From NCBI GenBank assembly GCA_964036155.1, contig OZ038422.1, positions 51,173,201 to 51,237,200 on the forward strand: 64,000 nt of DNA, in the 5' to 3' direction. The notes below the pieces were generated by a model. That model saw only the letters and a list, made by a program, of their open reading frames with translations. It did not search any database and was not told the DNA's origin. A program made the position numbers and the translations under genes. This DNA is from Diploscapter coronatus. Its lineage: Eukaryota > Nematoda > Chromadorea > Rhabditida > Rhabditidae. Shown one piece after another: positions 12,495 through 25,671 of this stretch (position 1 is the stretch's first letter; every line of letters starts with the position of its first letter).

Positions 12495-12694
12495 ATGACT
12501 TTAACAAAATTTAAATGCCGCTGATCTTAGCCTACTCAAATATCAATGCCTGCAAAATATTATCGCCTGCATTTGAAAGTTCAGATTGCTGAATTTAGTA
12601 AAATCGAAAGGTCTCATTAAAATCGCTATCGCTCAATGAGCACATTTCGTAATTTTTATTATCACGATATCAAAAATCAAATTAAAAGATTTAT

Positions 12695-13192
12695 ATTGTC
12701 TATTATAACTGACTTGACCGTCACAGTGCCCTTCGCGAAAAGGGGAGGTGCGAAACGCATCGCGTTATCATCCGTTGCAGTTTTCGTTGTGAGGAGCATT
12801 TTTCACCCGAAATTTTCATTTTCGCCTATCATTTTTTATTTTCTGTCGAAATTTCACTAATTATCTGTTGATTATCGATAATTTCAAAAGTTCTGTCGAA
12901 GAAAATCAGTAAAAAATGTTTAAATTCCAATCAAGCGTTTAGAAATCGTTAAAAAGCGAGATAAAAGAGCAAATTTCCACTTAATAATCGATAATCTAAT
13001 AATAATTAGCACTAACTGACATTAATTAGCGGATAATTGTGAAATTTCGACGGAAAATCAAAAAAATAATTGGAATTTTGTGTGAAAAATGCTCCTCATA
13101 ACGAAAACCGCAACGGATGGGACACGATACGTTTCGCACCTCCCCCTTTCGCGAAGGGCACTGTGGCGGCCAAGTCATTTATAATGGGCAAT
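12695..13192. repeat. Foldback (MITE-like) element of about 500 bp
   Basis: The outer arms match as inverted copies: ATTATAACTGACTTGACCG at 12702-12720 against the complement of 13166-13185. They continue inward through CACAGTGCCCTTCGCG, GGTGCGAAACG, CCGTTGCAGTTTTCGTT and GAGGAGCATTTTTCAC. The inner part (about 12840-13050) also pairs around TTATCGATAAT-like blocks. Any target-site duplication is not obvious. Confidence 0.85.
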
Positions 13193-14546
13193 AAAATTCG
13201 AACACATAAGTCAATTTTTAAGAACCTAATAAATACACAAACCTGTAACAATCGATGGAAATGCTAGTTATATTTATTCATCGATGAAGAATGATTTCAG
13301 TTACAAACGTCTATTGTATATTTTGTAAGAAAAATGCTACAATAACCAACAATTCTCTATATTGCAGGAATCGCATTCATTGTCAAACCTTGCATTGATA
13401 TTTTCAAAAACGTGAATCTGTAGTTTTGATATTGTTTCTGATCTTAAGGTTTTCTAAAATCATGCACTATTTTTCAAGAACCTGAAAATTCATCAAAATA
13501 ATCATTCTCAAGCAAATTTATTCGTACACATAGATTATGACTGTCGATTCTTAAAATTTATCATAAGTCCCAGACTTGCATAATCAGCAATTATAATGAC
13601 AAAATCATAATTGAAGGTCTAATGATCGTATCGTGACAAACTCAAAGCCATCATTAGAACGACAATTATGCATGTTTATCATGAACACGGAAATGTCAGA
13701 AAATTATCAGAATTCGATGTTCACAGATTGCCGATATCATACCGTATCACGATATTCTTCATAGTTGTAAGGAACTCATAGAGATCTTGATATATAGCTC
13801 ATAGACAACGACAAAACTATTTTGTGTATGGAATTACTGTTCTAAAATTCACATAATGGGCAGGAACGTTGGCGATGCAATAAGATGGCGCACCGCAAGC
13901 GTTTCCAAAAATGCCACACTGCTCGCATCACATCCCAATGAAAATCAACTGCACCGCAAACAACCCTGATGATAAATTATGCACACAATTTCAGCACATA
14001 GCCTAATTTCTAAACTACTTCATTTTTGAACTAGCGACGAAATTTTGGATTATTTGACAAATCGATTTTCTAGTCTCGCACCTTCTGCAATTTTGACATA
14101 AAACTTTAATAAAGTTTCGCAAGACATAGGGTGAGAATAATTGGAGTGTTGAAACTGAAATAACACTAAATTATAGGTCAGGTGGGTAGTATAAATACAA
14201 AACTGATTGCCTAAGCAACGTCGTACACTGTTACTCAACCCATCTCAAGTTTTTTTTTCCATTTTTGTTTCGAAAGCGCTACCCTTTCTAAATCGTACTG
14301 TATTGAGATCACTTTTCTCAAATTTTTATTCTAGATTTATTATTATCATTAGAGAAATAATTCGCAGAATCGAATGGATCAGTGCAATAAACCTATGCCT
14401 AATGGTTTGCATTTTGACTTTTGTGAAGGTGAATTAATTTTTAGTTTACATATCCTTGCATACTATTCGGCATTGTTTTTTACAAGCCTCGGTAATGATT
14501 TACTATTTTAGAATTTTCAACATCAGGTACATTACTTTCCGACTTC

Positions 14547-17104
14547 ATGATTATGTGGAAAATTGCTATACTTAACGGAAATAAATTTCCTATAGGTTAG
14601 TTAAATAGTTTTATATCGATGTCATCTTCAAAAAATAAATTCATCTATAGAGTACAAAATCTCGACCATTTTGTATAGCATCGCATTGATTCCGATTTTT
14701 ATCGGCATATTTATGGTGTATCAGTTATTTCGAAAAGCTGGAAATTTTTCACAATTCGAAAAATTAATAGTCATCTTACTCATTCTAAATATATTCTATT
14801 TTATCTGTTCATTGATAAGTGTAAGTTTTATACTATTATTTTTATGATGCAATTTTCAATATATGCATTGAAGCAGGATAATACTTTAGTTTTCACTTGT
14901 TACGTATCATGTAACTTTGCGCTTTTGCTGCAAAGATGATAACAAATACGAGGTAACATACTTTAAAATTCTAATCACGTGTATCCATTAATATTTATTT
15001 ATAATTTAAGCGGATCGTATTATTATAGTTTTCCATACATTATTTCTCCATAATGTCTTTACTTTTCTGTCATAACTTTTCCAAATAACTAAAATACCAT
15101 TTTATTTGATATATAAAGTTGACTTAAATCTAATATAGTTAAAATTTGCATTGACAGCTGACAAATGGAATTTCAGGAGTTATTGGATGATTTATTTTCT
15201 ATTCTTGAAGATACATGGTTAATGATGGCCATAAGATTCGTTTCGACTGCAGTTACGATATATAGAGCTAGGGCATTTTCATTGTTAGAAGTTCTTCCAC
15301 ATGCATATGTCAGTTCTGATACAAAGCTATTCAATTTAGTAACCGTGACGAAAAAATAACTAAGCTATTTTCCGTTATATTTTGGATATTGGTCGGGTTT
15401 CATATTATTTTTGGCTGTATCTCCCAACTAATTTATACTGCAATTGACTGGTTGAACTTTTATAGAATCGTTAATACTGCTGATATACAATTATATGTAA
15501 TAGCTCTTTATCGATGGAATGTAAGTTAAACGAATATTACCAAAATAAAAATTATTTATGTCAATTATGTGGATAATTTGTAGTATTATTACCGTCTAAT
15601 AGTTCTGGTCATATCAAGTTGTGCTCATACGATAATTAACATTACCGCGTTTATTTATCTAAAGCGGGGTTTTAATTCGTGTGCCAATCTGAGCCAAAGT
15701 ACAAGAAACTCTGAGCGACGCTTAAATCGATACCTAATGGCGAGTGTAAGTTGGCCCGGTCAATGTTGCACCATATTATATTGAAAATGAATATGTATAA
15801 CGTTCAGGTTTTATGCGAAGTGGTAGTAAATGGTGTAACTATGATTAAACTACACCAGTTTTTTTGCACTGCTTGGGACAATCAAATGCAGGAATTTCTA
15901 ACCAGTATGTTTTCTTAATCTTTTAATTTCGATATCCTAAACATCCTGTGCAAAATGAATTACCTTTTCGTTGTACTAATTTCCCATATGTAATGAGTCT
16001 ATTAAGAGGATGAATCTGTGTAAATAATTAATTTCTCAAACTTGGTTAACAATCAAATCATACATTCGTTTATATTTATAACCAATTTCTGGTTTAAAAT
16101 GCAGAGATTCGTTACAGCGAATACGAAATGACTTATTCAAAAACAATTTGAATGAGATTTATAATTCCTAAGCTAGTTTGTCTCCTTGTATAAGTCATAG
16201 CATAATTTCTGTTTATTTATAAATGGAAAAAGTAAAGAGATTCGATATATTTTAAGACGCTCTTACTCAAAAGAACGACGGTATCAAAAGAATTCGTTTG
16301 AAATAATCAAATTGTTCACGATTCAACGAAAAATAACATAAATCAAATAGTTTCATAGCTTCACAGTTAGAAGTTTGAGAAAGCCTACTAGAATATTTTA
16401 GATAGATGTAATAGAGATGATGGATCTTTTTTAAGCAGTGTGATATATTATACAGTCGTAAGCATTATTAACAACAAATTTTCATATTAACTAACAAAAT
16501 AAATGTAAAGGCCTATTTTACCAACATATATCCTGAAAATATGCACTGAGGAGTCCTAAAGGAGCGTTCTAAATAGTGAATCCTTCGACCTCATCACTAT
16601 TTACATAAACAATAATATTTTTGCGTCGAATAGGAGGCACATGAATGTTACTTTGAATTTTGAGAATAGAACTCGACTAATCGTGCTTTAAGGAACCAAA
16701 ATACCCCTTTCGCGTCATGTGCTTAGAAAGAGCACCTGTAAAATTAGGAATTGTTTTCTGAACAAACCTTGAGCAGTATACTTTTCTAACATAAGAAATG
16801 GATCCACACTAGAATAAGTTCAACTTTCTACAAAGAAGGCATTAAAAAATTTCAGATAGGTCTCCCCCTTATATATATAGTTGGACCATTCCTCCAAATA
16901 GTTATCCTGTTTTTCTTAGTGAGAGGATTGGTCAAGGTAGTTTATATGCATATGCATGTAAAAGAAAAGGGACAATTTTAGAAGAGAGACACTACTACAT
17001 CATCTACTAATAAAGTATTTGTCAAGGTTATCCGAATTACACCGCATGGTCCGGAGCAACTGCACCCGGATATATTTTCTCATTACGGGTCAAGATCGAT
17101 TTGA
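14547..17104 (+). CDS. Seven-transmembrane serpentine chemoreceptor (nematode type)
   Basis: Nine exons (14547-14595, 14651-14820, 14890-14952, 15177-15283, 15340-15520, 15584-15745, 15808-15904, 16860-16936, 17027-17104) give 327 residues with consistent phases. Seven hydrophobic segments are visible: STILYSIALIPIFIGIFMV, LIVILLILNIFYFICSLI, a segment around WLMMAIRFVSTAV followed by TIYRARAF, LFSVIFWILVGFHIIFGC, LIVLVISSCAHTIINITAF, a segment around VLCEVVVNGVTMI, and LPLIYIVGPFLQIVILFFLV. The size, intron density and basic loops (SERRLNRYL) fit nematode chemoreceptors, perhaps the Srg superfamily, but I cannot assign a named family. Such receptors usually act in sensory cilia. Intron 4 is only 56 bases; without it the frame hits a stop. 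Intron 7 is 955 bases. AATAAA is at 17248-17253. The start at 14547 is the first ATG in the exon; a further 5' exon cannot be excluded. Confidence 0.8.
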
Positions 17105-18221
17105 AATTATGGTAAAATGTGAAAAGACGTTCTATATGTATAGACAAAGTTTATACAGCTCACGACTGCTTAGTTTTTCTTATTTTAACTGATTTATTCA
17201 TTTTACTTTATCGACTCCAATGCATTCCGAAAAGTTGTCGAATGTTCAATAAAAACATTGCTTTTATTCATTCTGTTCGAAGATAGCTGACATCAGAGTG
17301 TAGCATCTTGTCTTGTAAGATAGAATTCATAGCAATTCTGGAAACTGAGTCGAGTTATGCAAAATCAGAAAACTATCCTTGCTTCAAAAAGATTCAGAGC
17401 TTGTAAAACGCGTTCAATTCAGGCGAGTAGGATCTCAAAATGACGGGCTTATTTATGTTCGTAAATGTTACTTGTTTAGAAATGATGAAAGTAGCAGACA
17501 ACAACTTAATTAGGCAATTATCGATGAAATTGGACGAAAAAATCAATGGATCGACTCTTTAACGCATATGTTTGCATTTACGTATCTTAGCTTGGCATGT
17601 ACCGAATGCGCCATACTAAAGGCTTTTGATGGGCCGTGTAGCTACACCGAATTTGATTATTTGGAGTGGGGGAAAATTGCCTGAAAATTATGAATTTTGC
17701 AAAACCACTTGCGGTCCCTAAACATAGATTTTTGTTCTTTCGCTCTGAAATTCAATAGCTTTTCCCTCTTTTTCAAGCCAGTGCACGCATTTTACGTGTC
17801 CCTTTTACCCTCTTTCCTACGGGCGCTTCGAACGTAAAATTATTGTTTTTCTTTCTTTTCGATGATTTCATCGATTATTTGATAGGTCAGTGAACTGATC
17901 GCTCTTATCACCTGATAAGTCATCACTTGACGAATTCTAAAACTCTACATTTATTATTTTCATTGATTTCGAAGTTATTCTCTCCCTGCATTCCACTCGT
18001 AGTAATTTTCGCAACCCCTTCAAATCCTGTTCATTTCCCTAAAAACTTATCCTTTTTTAAAATTTAATTTTTACGAATTTGAAATTTGACAAAAATTCAA
18101 AGTCCATCTTATTTTCGTTGACAATCTCTGCTAAAAATCTTCTTCAAAAGTCGCGTCGTTCATTCTCATCGTCGAAATTTGTGGTAATTTTGAAGGAGTT
18201 TCAAAATTTTTAAGGGTAGTT
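17105..18221. other. Intergenic DNA, nothing recognised
   Basis: Contains the receptor's 3' UTR and AT-rich sequence up to the left arm of the 2-kb foldback. No exon-like open frame. Confidence 0.55.
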
Positions 18222-20247
18222 TTAAGAGTAAATGTCAGTAAGGACCAAAGTCGGTGTTTCCGGGGGTCCGCCGATTTGGCTGATTTTCACAGGGTTTGTT
18301 CAGTTTTTTACGCTGATTCTCATGGTGCTATCCGTTTTTCATAAAAATTATCGTATGCAGGATTACGGTAGCTTAAAATTTTGACAGATCTGACCTCGGG
18401 AAAAATTCATAACTTCCTTATTTGTGGACTAAATCGAATGGGGTTTTCAGCATTGGATAGCCCATGAAAAACTCTACAAATAATGTAACTACAACCACCT
18501 GCTAGGGTCAACAACTTCCCGCCAAAAAATTAATTTCCGAAAAAGTGACCCTGGTCGACTGCAGTTTTTAATTTTTTTACCCAAATTAGAATTTCGAACC
18601 CCAGCTGGAAATGGGCTTATTTTGTAGAGAATTAAATTCTGCATCTAAATATGTAAAAAATTTTAAAAAATCGAATGGTCCAAGCAACGAAAAATGAGAA
18701 AAACCAGTGCATTCCTATATCGAGTGTCAGCCTTGACTCACCCATAACTTCCTTATTTCTAGACCAAATCGAATGGGGTTTTCAGCATTAGATAGCCCAT
18801 GAAAAACTCTACAAATAATGCTACTACGACCACCTGCTACGATCAACGACTTCCCGCCAAAAAATTAAAATTCGAAAAAAAATAGAAAATATGACCCTTA
18901 CCTGATCGCAGTTTTTCAATTTTTTCCCCAAATTAGAGTTTCGAACCCCGGCTGGAAATGGGCTTATTTTATAGAGAATTCAATTCTACATCTGAATATG
19001 CAAAAATTTTCAAAAAAGCGAATGGTCCAAGCAACGAAAAATGCGTCCGAACGCGTAAAATCAGGGTGATTATTTCATAGTTTCAACTTTGACTCTCCAT
19101 AACTTTCTTATTTCTGGACCAAATTGAATGATTATTTTTTTATTTTGTAGATCTTGAGTAGGAGAATAAAGTAAAAATATAAAGAAAATTTTTAGAAATT
19201 AATTTTGGTGGGAATAAATTACCCGAAGTTACCCTATATATCCGTACTGTGTTTACAAGAGTAATGTAAATTAACGTCGGAGTTTTCCATGAAATCTTGT
19301 AGAGCTCTTCAAGTTGATCAACTTTTGTTCCAGAACTTCTTCTAGAATGTGCACACACAGAGAGATATGAATTTTTGAAAATTTGTATTATAAAGGCATA
19401 ATGCTGAATTTGGCCATCGTACTTCAAAAAATTCTGGGGCTCATACGGTAATGAATCCAGGATCAGTTCTGGAACAAAAGTTGTTTACCATTTCAATCTA
19501 CACAACATACTGGGGGGACGAATTTTTCCAACGTCATTTACGCGTAAACGTAGTACGGGTATATAGGGTAATTTCAGGTAATTTTTTCCCGCCAAAATTA
19601 ATTTCTAAAAATGTTCTTTATATTTTTACTTTATTCTTCTGCTCAATATCCACAAAATAAAAAATAATCATTCAATTTGGTCCAGAAATAAGAAAGTTAT
19701 GGAGAGTCAAAGTTGAAACTATGAAATAATCACCCTGATTTTACGCGTTCGGACGCATTTTTCGTTGCTTGGACCATTCGCTTTTTTGAAAATTTTTGCA
19801 TATTCAGATGCAGAATTTAATTCTCTACAAAACAAGCCCATTTCCAGCCGGGGTTCGAAATTCTAATTTGGGTAAAAAAATTAAAAACTGCAGTCGACCA
19901 GGGTCACTTTTTCGGAAATTAATTTTTTGATGGGAAGTTGTTGACCCTAGCAGGTGGTTGTAGTTACATTATTTGTAGAGTTTTTCGTGGGCTATCCAAT
20001 GTTGAAAACCGCGCTCGATTTGATTCAGAAATAAGAAAGTTATGAATTTTTCCCGAGGTCAGATCTGTCAAAATTTGAAGCTACCGTAATCCTGCATACG
20101 ATAATTTTTATGAAAAACGGATAGCACCATGAGAATCAGCGTGAAAAACTGAACATTATATGTGAAAATCAGCCAAATCGACGGACCCCTGGAAACACCC
20201 CTTTGCTAAGACTTGGGTTTTTCCTGACATTCACTCTTAAGAAATTC
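18222..20247. repeat. 2-kb foldback element directly upstream of dlat-1
   Basis: Left arm about 18222-19336 and right arm about 19462-20247 are inverted copies. The outermost shared block is TTAAGAGTAAATGTCAG on the left and its near complement on the right. Further in come TCCGTTTTTCATAAAAATTA, GACAGATCTGACCTCGGG and many others, down to CAACTTTTGTTCCAGAACT near the middle. The left arm is about 330 bases longer because it carries a unit twice (starting at about 18408 and 18743), whereas the right arm has it once. There is no substantial open frame, so the element is non-autonomous. Its right end lies about 5 bases before the dlat-1 ATG. Confidence 0.92.
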
Positions 20248-20252
20248 GGACG

Positions 20253-23200
20253 ATGTCGAAATTGCCTGCGCGGGGGCTGCCGATCCGAGGCATCGGGCAG
20301 GCCGCCACGGGGACGGGCATCCGATCCTCTTCTGCGTTCGCTGCCGCCTCGACCCTTCAGGTCATCCAGCCGAGGTGATTTTTTCAAATTATTATTTTTT
20401 TTATAAAAATTTTATTCTTTTCTAAAATTATTCGACTTTTTTATCCTGAAAAACGAGGCATATCAATTTTTTGTTTTTAAATTTTGGCATTTAAAGCCAA
20501 TTTTTAATTTTACTTTTTATAATCTAAAAATAGTATAATTACGCCAATCCAGGACCCATTGATTGTTATATTTCTTCAAACTTAGAGTAAAGTTTTGATA
20601 TTTTGTTTTTTTTTTTCTAAATCATTAATTTTCGTATTCGAGTACGTTTTCAGATTTTTCATTTCGGAAATTCTGAGTTGACTTTTCCATGAAACGTACG
20701 ATACATGAATCATAAGACTGTTTGAATTAGTAAGAATTTCGACGATTCAAAAAAGAGGTCAAATTTGTCAAAATATGGATAGGATTTTAAAAATTCGGAA
20801 TTTCTAATTTTTTTTTTTTTAAATTTAAATTCGGTTTTCAGTCGGAGCGCGTCCCGTCTGTCGCCTTTGTTCGGCTCGAGTCCGCCAAAGAACGAGATCC
20901 CCCGCCAATTAGCCGTCGTCCAAGGCGTTCGGCTTTTCTCGTCCGGTAAAATTTTTTAATATATTTTTAAAAATAAAAATATGTTATTTTATTTCTCAAT
21001 TATTCAAACTGTTTAGATTTTCTATTTTTCCATAAGTTTCATTTTTTTTTCTTATATTTTTAAGGAGTTTTTTTTTTTTTTTAATGATTCATCAACAAGC
21101 ATCTTAGAATTTGCACGATTTGCTTGCTAAATTAGCGCCCACACCATGTCATTCCACCACTCATTTCGAACAGTTTACACAGGCCCAGATCCGTATCTAT
21201 AGCCATTTTTTTTTGTCTATTGCATATAGCCCTCGGTAAACACTAATAGAACATCTCATGAGATTTGTTAAAGCCCCTAATTATGCTATTGATCTTCAAC
21301 TATGACTTAATTAGTAAGTCAATTGCTCTAGTTAAGGCTTTAATTACTATAGTTATCTTTTAATTTCAGGCAGTTATCCCTCGCACAAACGCGTCAACCT
21401 GCCAGCTTTGTCGCCCACCATGGAAATGGGCACCGTAGTTTCTTGGCAGAAGGTAGGAAATTTAAAAATCCTATAAATTCAAGTTTTTCTTCTCTAAACT
21501 CTTCAAATTTTATGCTTGATCCATAAATACTTATATAAGACATGCCTATCAAAACTACAAAAAAAATTAATTGAAATTCAAAAATTTTTAAAGATTGATT
21601 TTTCCGAAATTATTTTACTTCTTCTCAACACTATTTTTCTCAAAATATGAATATTTTCTAAAAAAAATACTACCTTTCCAGAAAGAAGGTGACCAGTTGA
21701 GCGAGGGAGATTTGCTGTGCGAGATTGAGACGGACAAAGCCACGATGGGTTTCGAGACGCCCGAAGAGGGATATCTGGCAAAGATCATCATCCCAGAAGG
21801 CACCAAGGATGTCCCGATTGGAAAGGTGAAATTTTAGTTTGCAAAATTGTTTCATTTTCTAAAACCATCTATACGTTATCGAACTCGATTCTATTCTACT
21901 TTTCTGTACGAAATTTGCATACTTATTATAGTATCAGAAATTTACAATTGTTTTATCGACGATGGACGAAAAGCTACTATATTTTAGAAGGTTAAATTCA
22001 GACGAAATTTCGGAACTTACAAAATTTGCATTCTACTTATTTTCAGCTGCTTTGCGTGATCGTCGAGAACGAGTCGGACATCGCCGCTTTCAAGGAGTTC
22101 AAAGACGACGGCGCTGCGGCCGCTCCATCGCCCGCTAAGGTAGGGTTCAAAATTTGAACGTTTTCAAATATTCAGCCATCATTAGTATTTTTATCATTTC
22201 AAGAACATCTTTTAAAATTCCTTTTCGGAATAATGACGAAAGAACTTTATTTAGTTTTCAAAATACAGGATGTATTGTAGAAATTTTCATAGCTAATGTG
22301 AACCAATATGTACTAAGTGCTAGCGCGGTAATTGCAAACTCATAAATTCCAGAAGCCCGACTCGAAGCCCGCTCCTCCCACCACTCCATCTCCACCCCAG
22401 GCAGCCGCTCCCAGTCCCACTCCAGTCCAGACTCAGGCAACTCCGGCAACCTCAGCGTCGGGAAGAGTTTCCGCAACTCCATTCGCCAAGAAAATCGCTC
22501 AAGAGAAGGGGCTCGATTTGGGAGTGAGTTATATTTGATTTGTATCTTCTCTAACTAAATTTTATCTTTATATCTTATTTTCAAGTATTAAAGTCAAAAA
22601 ATTCAAAATATGACATTTTTGAAGCATAATTTGAAATTTGTTGTTTCAGTCCGTGCAGGGCTCCGGACCTGGTGGTCGAATTTTGGCGTCTGATTTGGAG
22701 GGCGCAAAGAAAACTGGAACTGTGGGACCGACCGTGGTTCAGACTGGGGATGAGTATACGGTAGGTTTCTGCAAATTAGAATAAGAAACAAGACTTACTT
22801 TTTGATAAACAAAATAACGATGGTAAAATAGTCATAGTTCGTTGACACAGTACACATAGCTTGTTAGAAGACTACACAATATTCTAATTTTATAAGTTTC
22901 AGGACGTCCCTCTCACGAACATGCGTCGCACGATTGCAAAGCGTCTTACTGAAAGCAAGTCCACGATCCCTCACTACTATCTGACGAGCGAAATCCAAAT
23001 CGACAGTCTGTTGGAAATCCGCGAGAAGCTCAACCAGATGCTCGCAAAGGGAACTGCGGACTCGGCCACTAAACTCTCCATCAACGACTTTATTATCAAA
23101 GTGAGCATTTTTGAATTAACATCATCGGCCATGAAGCGTTAATTATCTTTCGTCTTCTTAAAAAGTGATTTGAAACCTACGATTTTGTTCGAAGTTGATA

Positions 23201-24619
23201 AATTGATAGTACCATGTGCCTACGAGTTTTCCAGAAACAAATTTTATGAACGATGAATATTCTTGAGAAAAATTGAATCCTAAAGTCAGCACTTTAATCA
23301 CTTAATTTCTAAAGATTCACATGATAGTATTTTTTATAATTGCATGGGAGCACTGGCAATATTCTTCTGAGGAGTATCATTCCATTTCTATCAAAATAAA
23401 ACGTATCGATATTTTTTCGAAGACTCGCTATTACTTTATTTTCAGGCCTCGGCCCTTGCGTGTCTGCGCGTGCCCGAGGCGAACAGTTTCTGGATGGAGT
23501 CGTTCATTCGCCAGAATCACCACGTCGATGTCTCCGTCGCAGTCAGCACACCAGCCGGACTCATCACTCCCATCGTATTCAATGCGCACGCTAAGGTAGC
23601 GGAGTTTGTTTGAAAATACCCAAAAATTTCGTTCCCTGAAAATTGTTATAATATGTTGACGGTCATCCCACTTCTTAGCGATTTTAAGGGATACTTATGA
23701 AATTATGAGGCGTAGATGAGAAAAAATTATAACTTGTTTATTATTGGAATGTATGTAAATTATTAGCAATTATTTCGTCCATTATCTGAATTGAAATATG
23801 CTTTTTCAGGGTCTGGCGACGATTTCGCGAGAAGTGCAGGAACTGGCGGCTCGGGCGAGGGACGGAAAGCTGCAGCCACACGAATTCCAGGGCGGCACTT
23901 TCACCGTATCGAATCTTGGAATGTTCGGTAGGATTTTGGAAACATTGAAAAACATTTAGTAGATGCAATTTTTGAAAAAGTCATAAGACACTATCCTTTT
24001 GAAAAATAGGAGAAATTTACAATTAATTTTTAAAGAAAAATGGACCAAATGTCATAAAATCTTTGAAAGGTTTAGTAGTTTTGAAAACAAAAATCAGAAA
24101 ATATATGGCATTCTTTGCAAAAAAAAAAATGTTAAAAATACCGCAATTTGCATGTTTCAGGCTCGGTCTCGGATTTCACAGCGATCATCAACCCGCCCCA
24201 GTCGTGCATTCTGGCGATCGGCGGTGCCCAGTCAAAATTGATTCCAGACGAGAGAGACGGGTTCGTTTCTTTATTTATTCACCATAAAGAATATGTTTAA
24301 AGATTTGCCGAATATTTCATCTAAATTATCAAATGTCAACCCGTCCTTTTGGTCTCTTGCTATTTATTGAAGATACCGAAATTGAGATCTTTTTAAATAG
24401 CTTTTATTCCTTCTCAAATCCCTAATTAGAGTTCAGTTATTAATATGTATTTGAAAATAGGTTTAAAATTTAATGAAGAGATTTTTCAGCTACCGTAGTA
24501 TCAAGGTGATGAAGGTTACGCTGTCGTGCGATCACAGGACGGTGGACGGCGCGGTCGGAGCAGTGTGGCTGAAGCATTTCAAAGAGTTCCTCGAGAAACC
24601 CCACACCATGCTGCTATAA
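20253..24619 (+). CDS. dlat-1: Dihydrolipoyllysine acetyltransferase, E2 of the pyruvate dehydrogenase complex
   Basis: This enzyme transfers the acetyl group from lipoyl-lysine to CoA in the mitochondrial matrix and forms the core of the complex. Twelve exons (20253-20374, 20842-20945, 21370-21452, 21682-21825, 22047-22139, 22353-22523, 22650-22760, 22903-23100, 23446-23595, 23810-23927, 24161-24260, 24490-24619) give 507 residues. In order: a basic, Ser/Ala-rich mitochondrial presequence (about 1-75), one lipoyl domain (about 78-155, lipoyl-lysine in ETDKATM near residue 122), a Pro/Ala linker, the E3-binding domain ([26 protein letters not shown]) and the catalytic domain. The active-site motif DHRTVDG places His near 480 and Asp near 484, and the chain ends HTMLL. 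A single lipoyl domain is expected for invertebrate E2. The start ATG lies just outside the right end of a 2-kb foldback, so the promoter and 5' UTR probably lie within that repeat. Confidence 0.97.
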
Positions 24620-25671
24620 GTAATTCACAGGGCTATCTTCAAAAAGTCTGCTGTATAATTTCCGGTTTTGAAAGACTGCTTTATCAAATGTCGACTTTTA
24701 AAATATGTTTCCACACATTTTGGTCTAAATTAAATCGTTTTAGGAAATTTTTCTCTAATATGTAATGAAACTTCGGAGTATTTCTTGATATATGATAAAG
24801 TATAGATGTCAAAGCCGGGATTTGATATAGTACTCTCTCTCTCTCTTTCATTCACTACAATTTTGCAACTCATAATGGAATTTTATCGGAAATGCCAAAT
24901 CGTTGAATTTCATAAATTCTCTGAATTTAGGAAAAATTAGAATAATTTATTTTGAGATCAACGATAAATTAGGCCTCACAAACTTCTAGAAAAAATTTCA
25001 GTCGATTTTCAGATCTTTACTTGAAAATTTTGACAAATCAAAGCTTTCCAACCCTCTAAAATTACCATCTTCTTTTATTTTTCTTGTGATTTTGAAAATC
25101 CATGATAATTTTTGTCCAATTTTATCTTTTATCAAGTCATACAAGTTAGCCATATTTTTTCTTCTTCTTTTTCTTTAATTTTATTGCCAACATGTAGTGG
25201 GGTAACATTCAGCTTGATCTTATTTTAACTGATTTTAGTCGTAGGCATAGTTTTATTATAACTAAGAAAGTAAGGTAGTCAGAAACGGAGATTTTTATCT
25301 TGAGGATTACTGTAGTTATTGACTTTTTGAGGATTTGAGGAAGTTGAGCTACAGTAATTCCACAGTCTAAGCATTATCGTGGGTACCCATAATTCATCGT
25401 CTTTTTCCGAAATAGGATATGTGCTAATATCCGGAGAATAGGTTTGAGCAAAAACGACGTTCAAAAATGAAAATTGAGGAGATGAAATAAAGTGTTTGAT
25501 CGAAGAAAATTGCAAAAAAACGATAAAAACTACATTTTTGCAACGGAATTAACTACGTTTACGCGTACTGAGATCATGTAATGGCAAGAATGTGCAAAAA
25601 AAGTGGAATTTAGGGTAAATTCGAGATTTTATATCAAATTTACCCTCTAAAAATGCTTGGGGCGATTTGAA
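24620..25671. other. Intergenic DNA between convergent genes
   Basis: Holds the 3' UTRs of dlat-1 (plus) and the Reeler gene (minus). A minus-strand polyadenylation signal is visible as TTTATT at 25252-25257. A short CT repeat is at 24833-24849. No other gene seen. Confidence 0.6.

Larger units (their letters stand above)
12051..14546. other. Intergenic DNA with two foldback repeats
   Basis: Apart from the 3' end of the preceding gene and the two repeats listed separately (12361-12494 and about 12695-13192), I see no exon-like sequence. The frame at 14207-14437 has a hydrophobic end, but it cannot be joined cleanly to the receptor gene and was not used. Confidence 0.55.

Noticed and set aside
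19140..19660. Two open frames sharing similar ends (IFTLFSYSRSTK and IFTLFFCSISTK)
   Set aside because: They are the two inverted arms of the foldback read on opposite strands, not genes.
19845..19865. GGTTCGAA sequence resembling a tRNA B-box
   Set aside because: It lies in the foldback arm with no A-box or stems at tRNA spacing, and its mirror copy in the other arm lacks the exact motif.
20169..20387. Arg-rich open frame antisense to dlat-1 exon 1
   Set aside because: A shadow of the GC-rich mitochondrial presequence exon.
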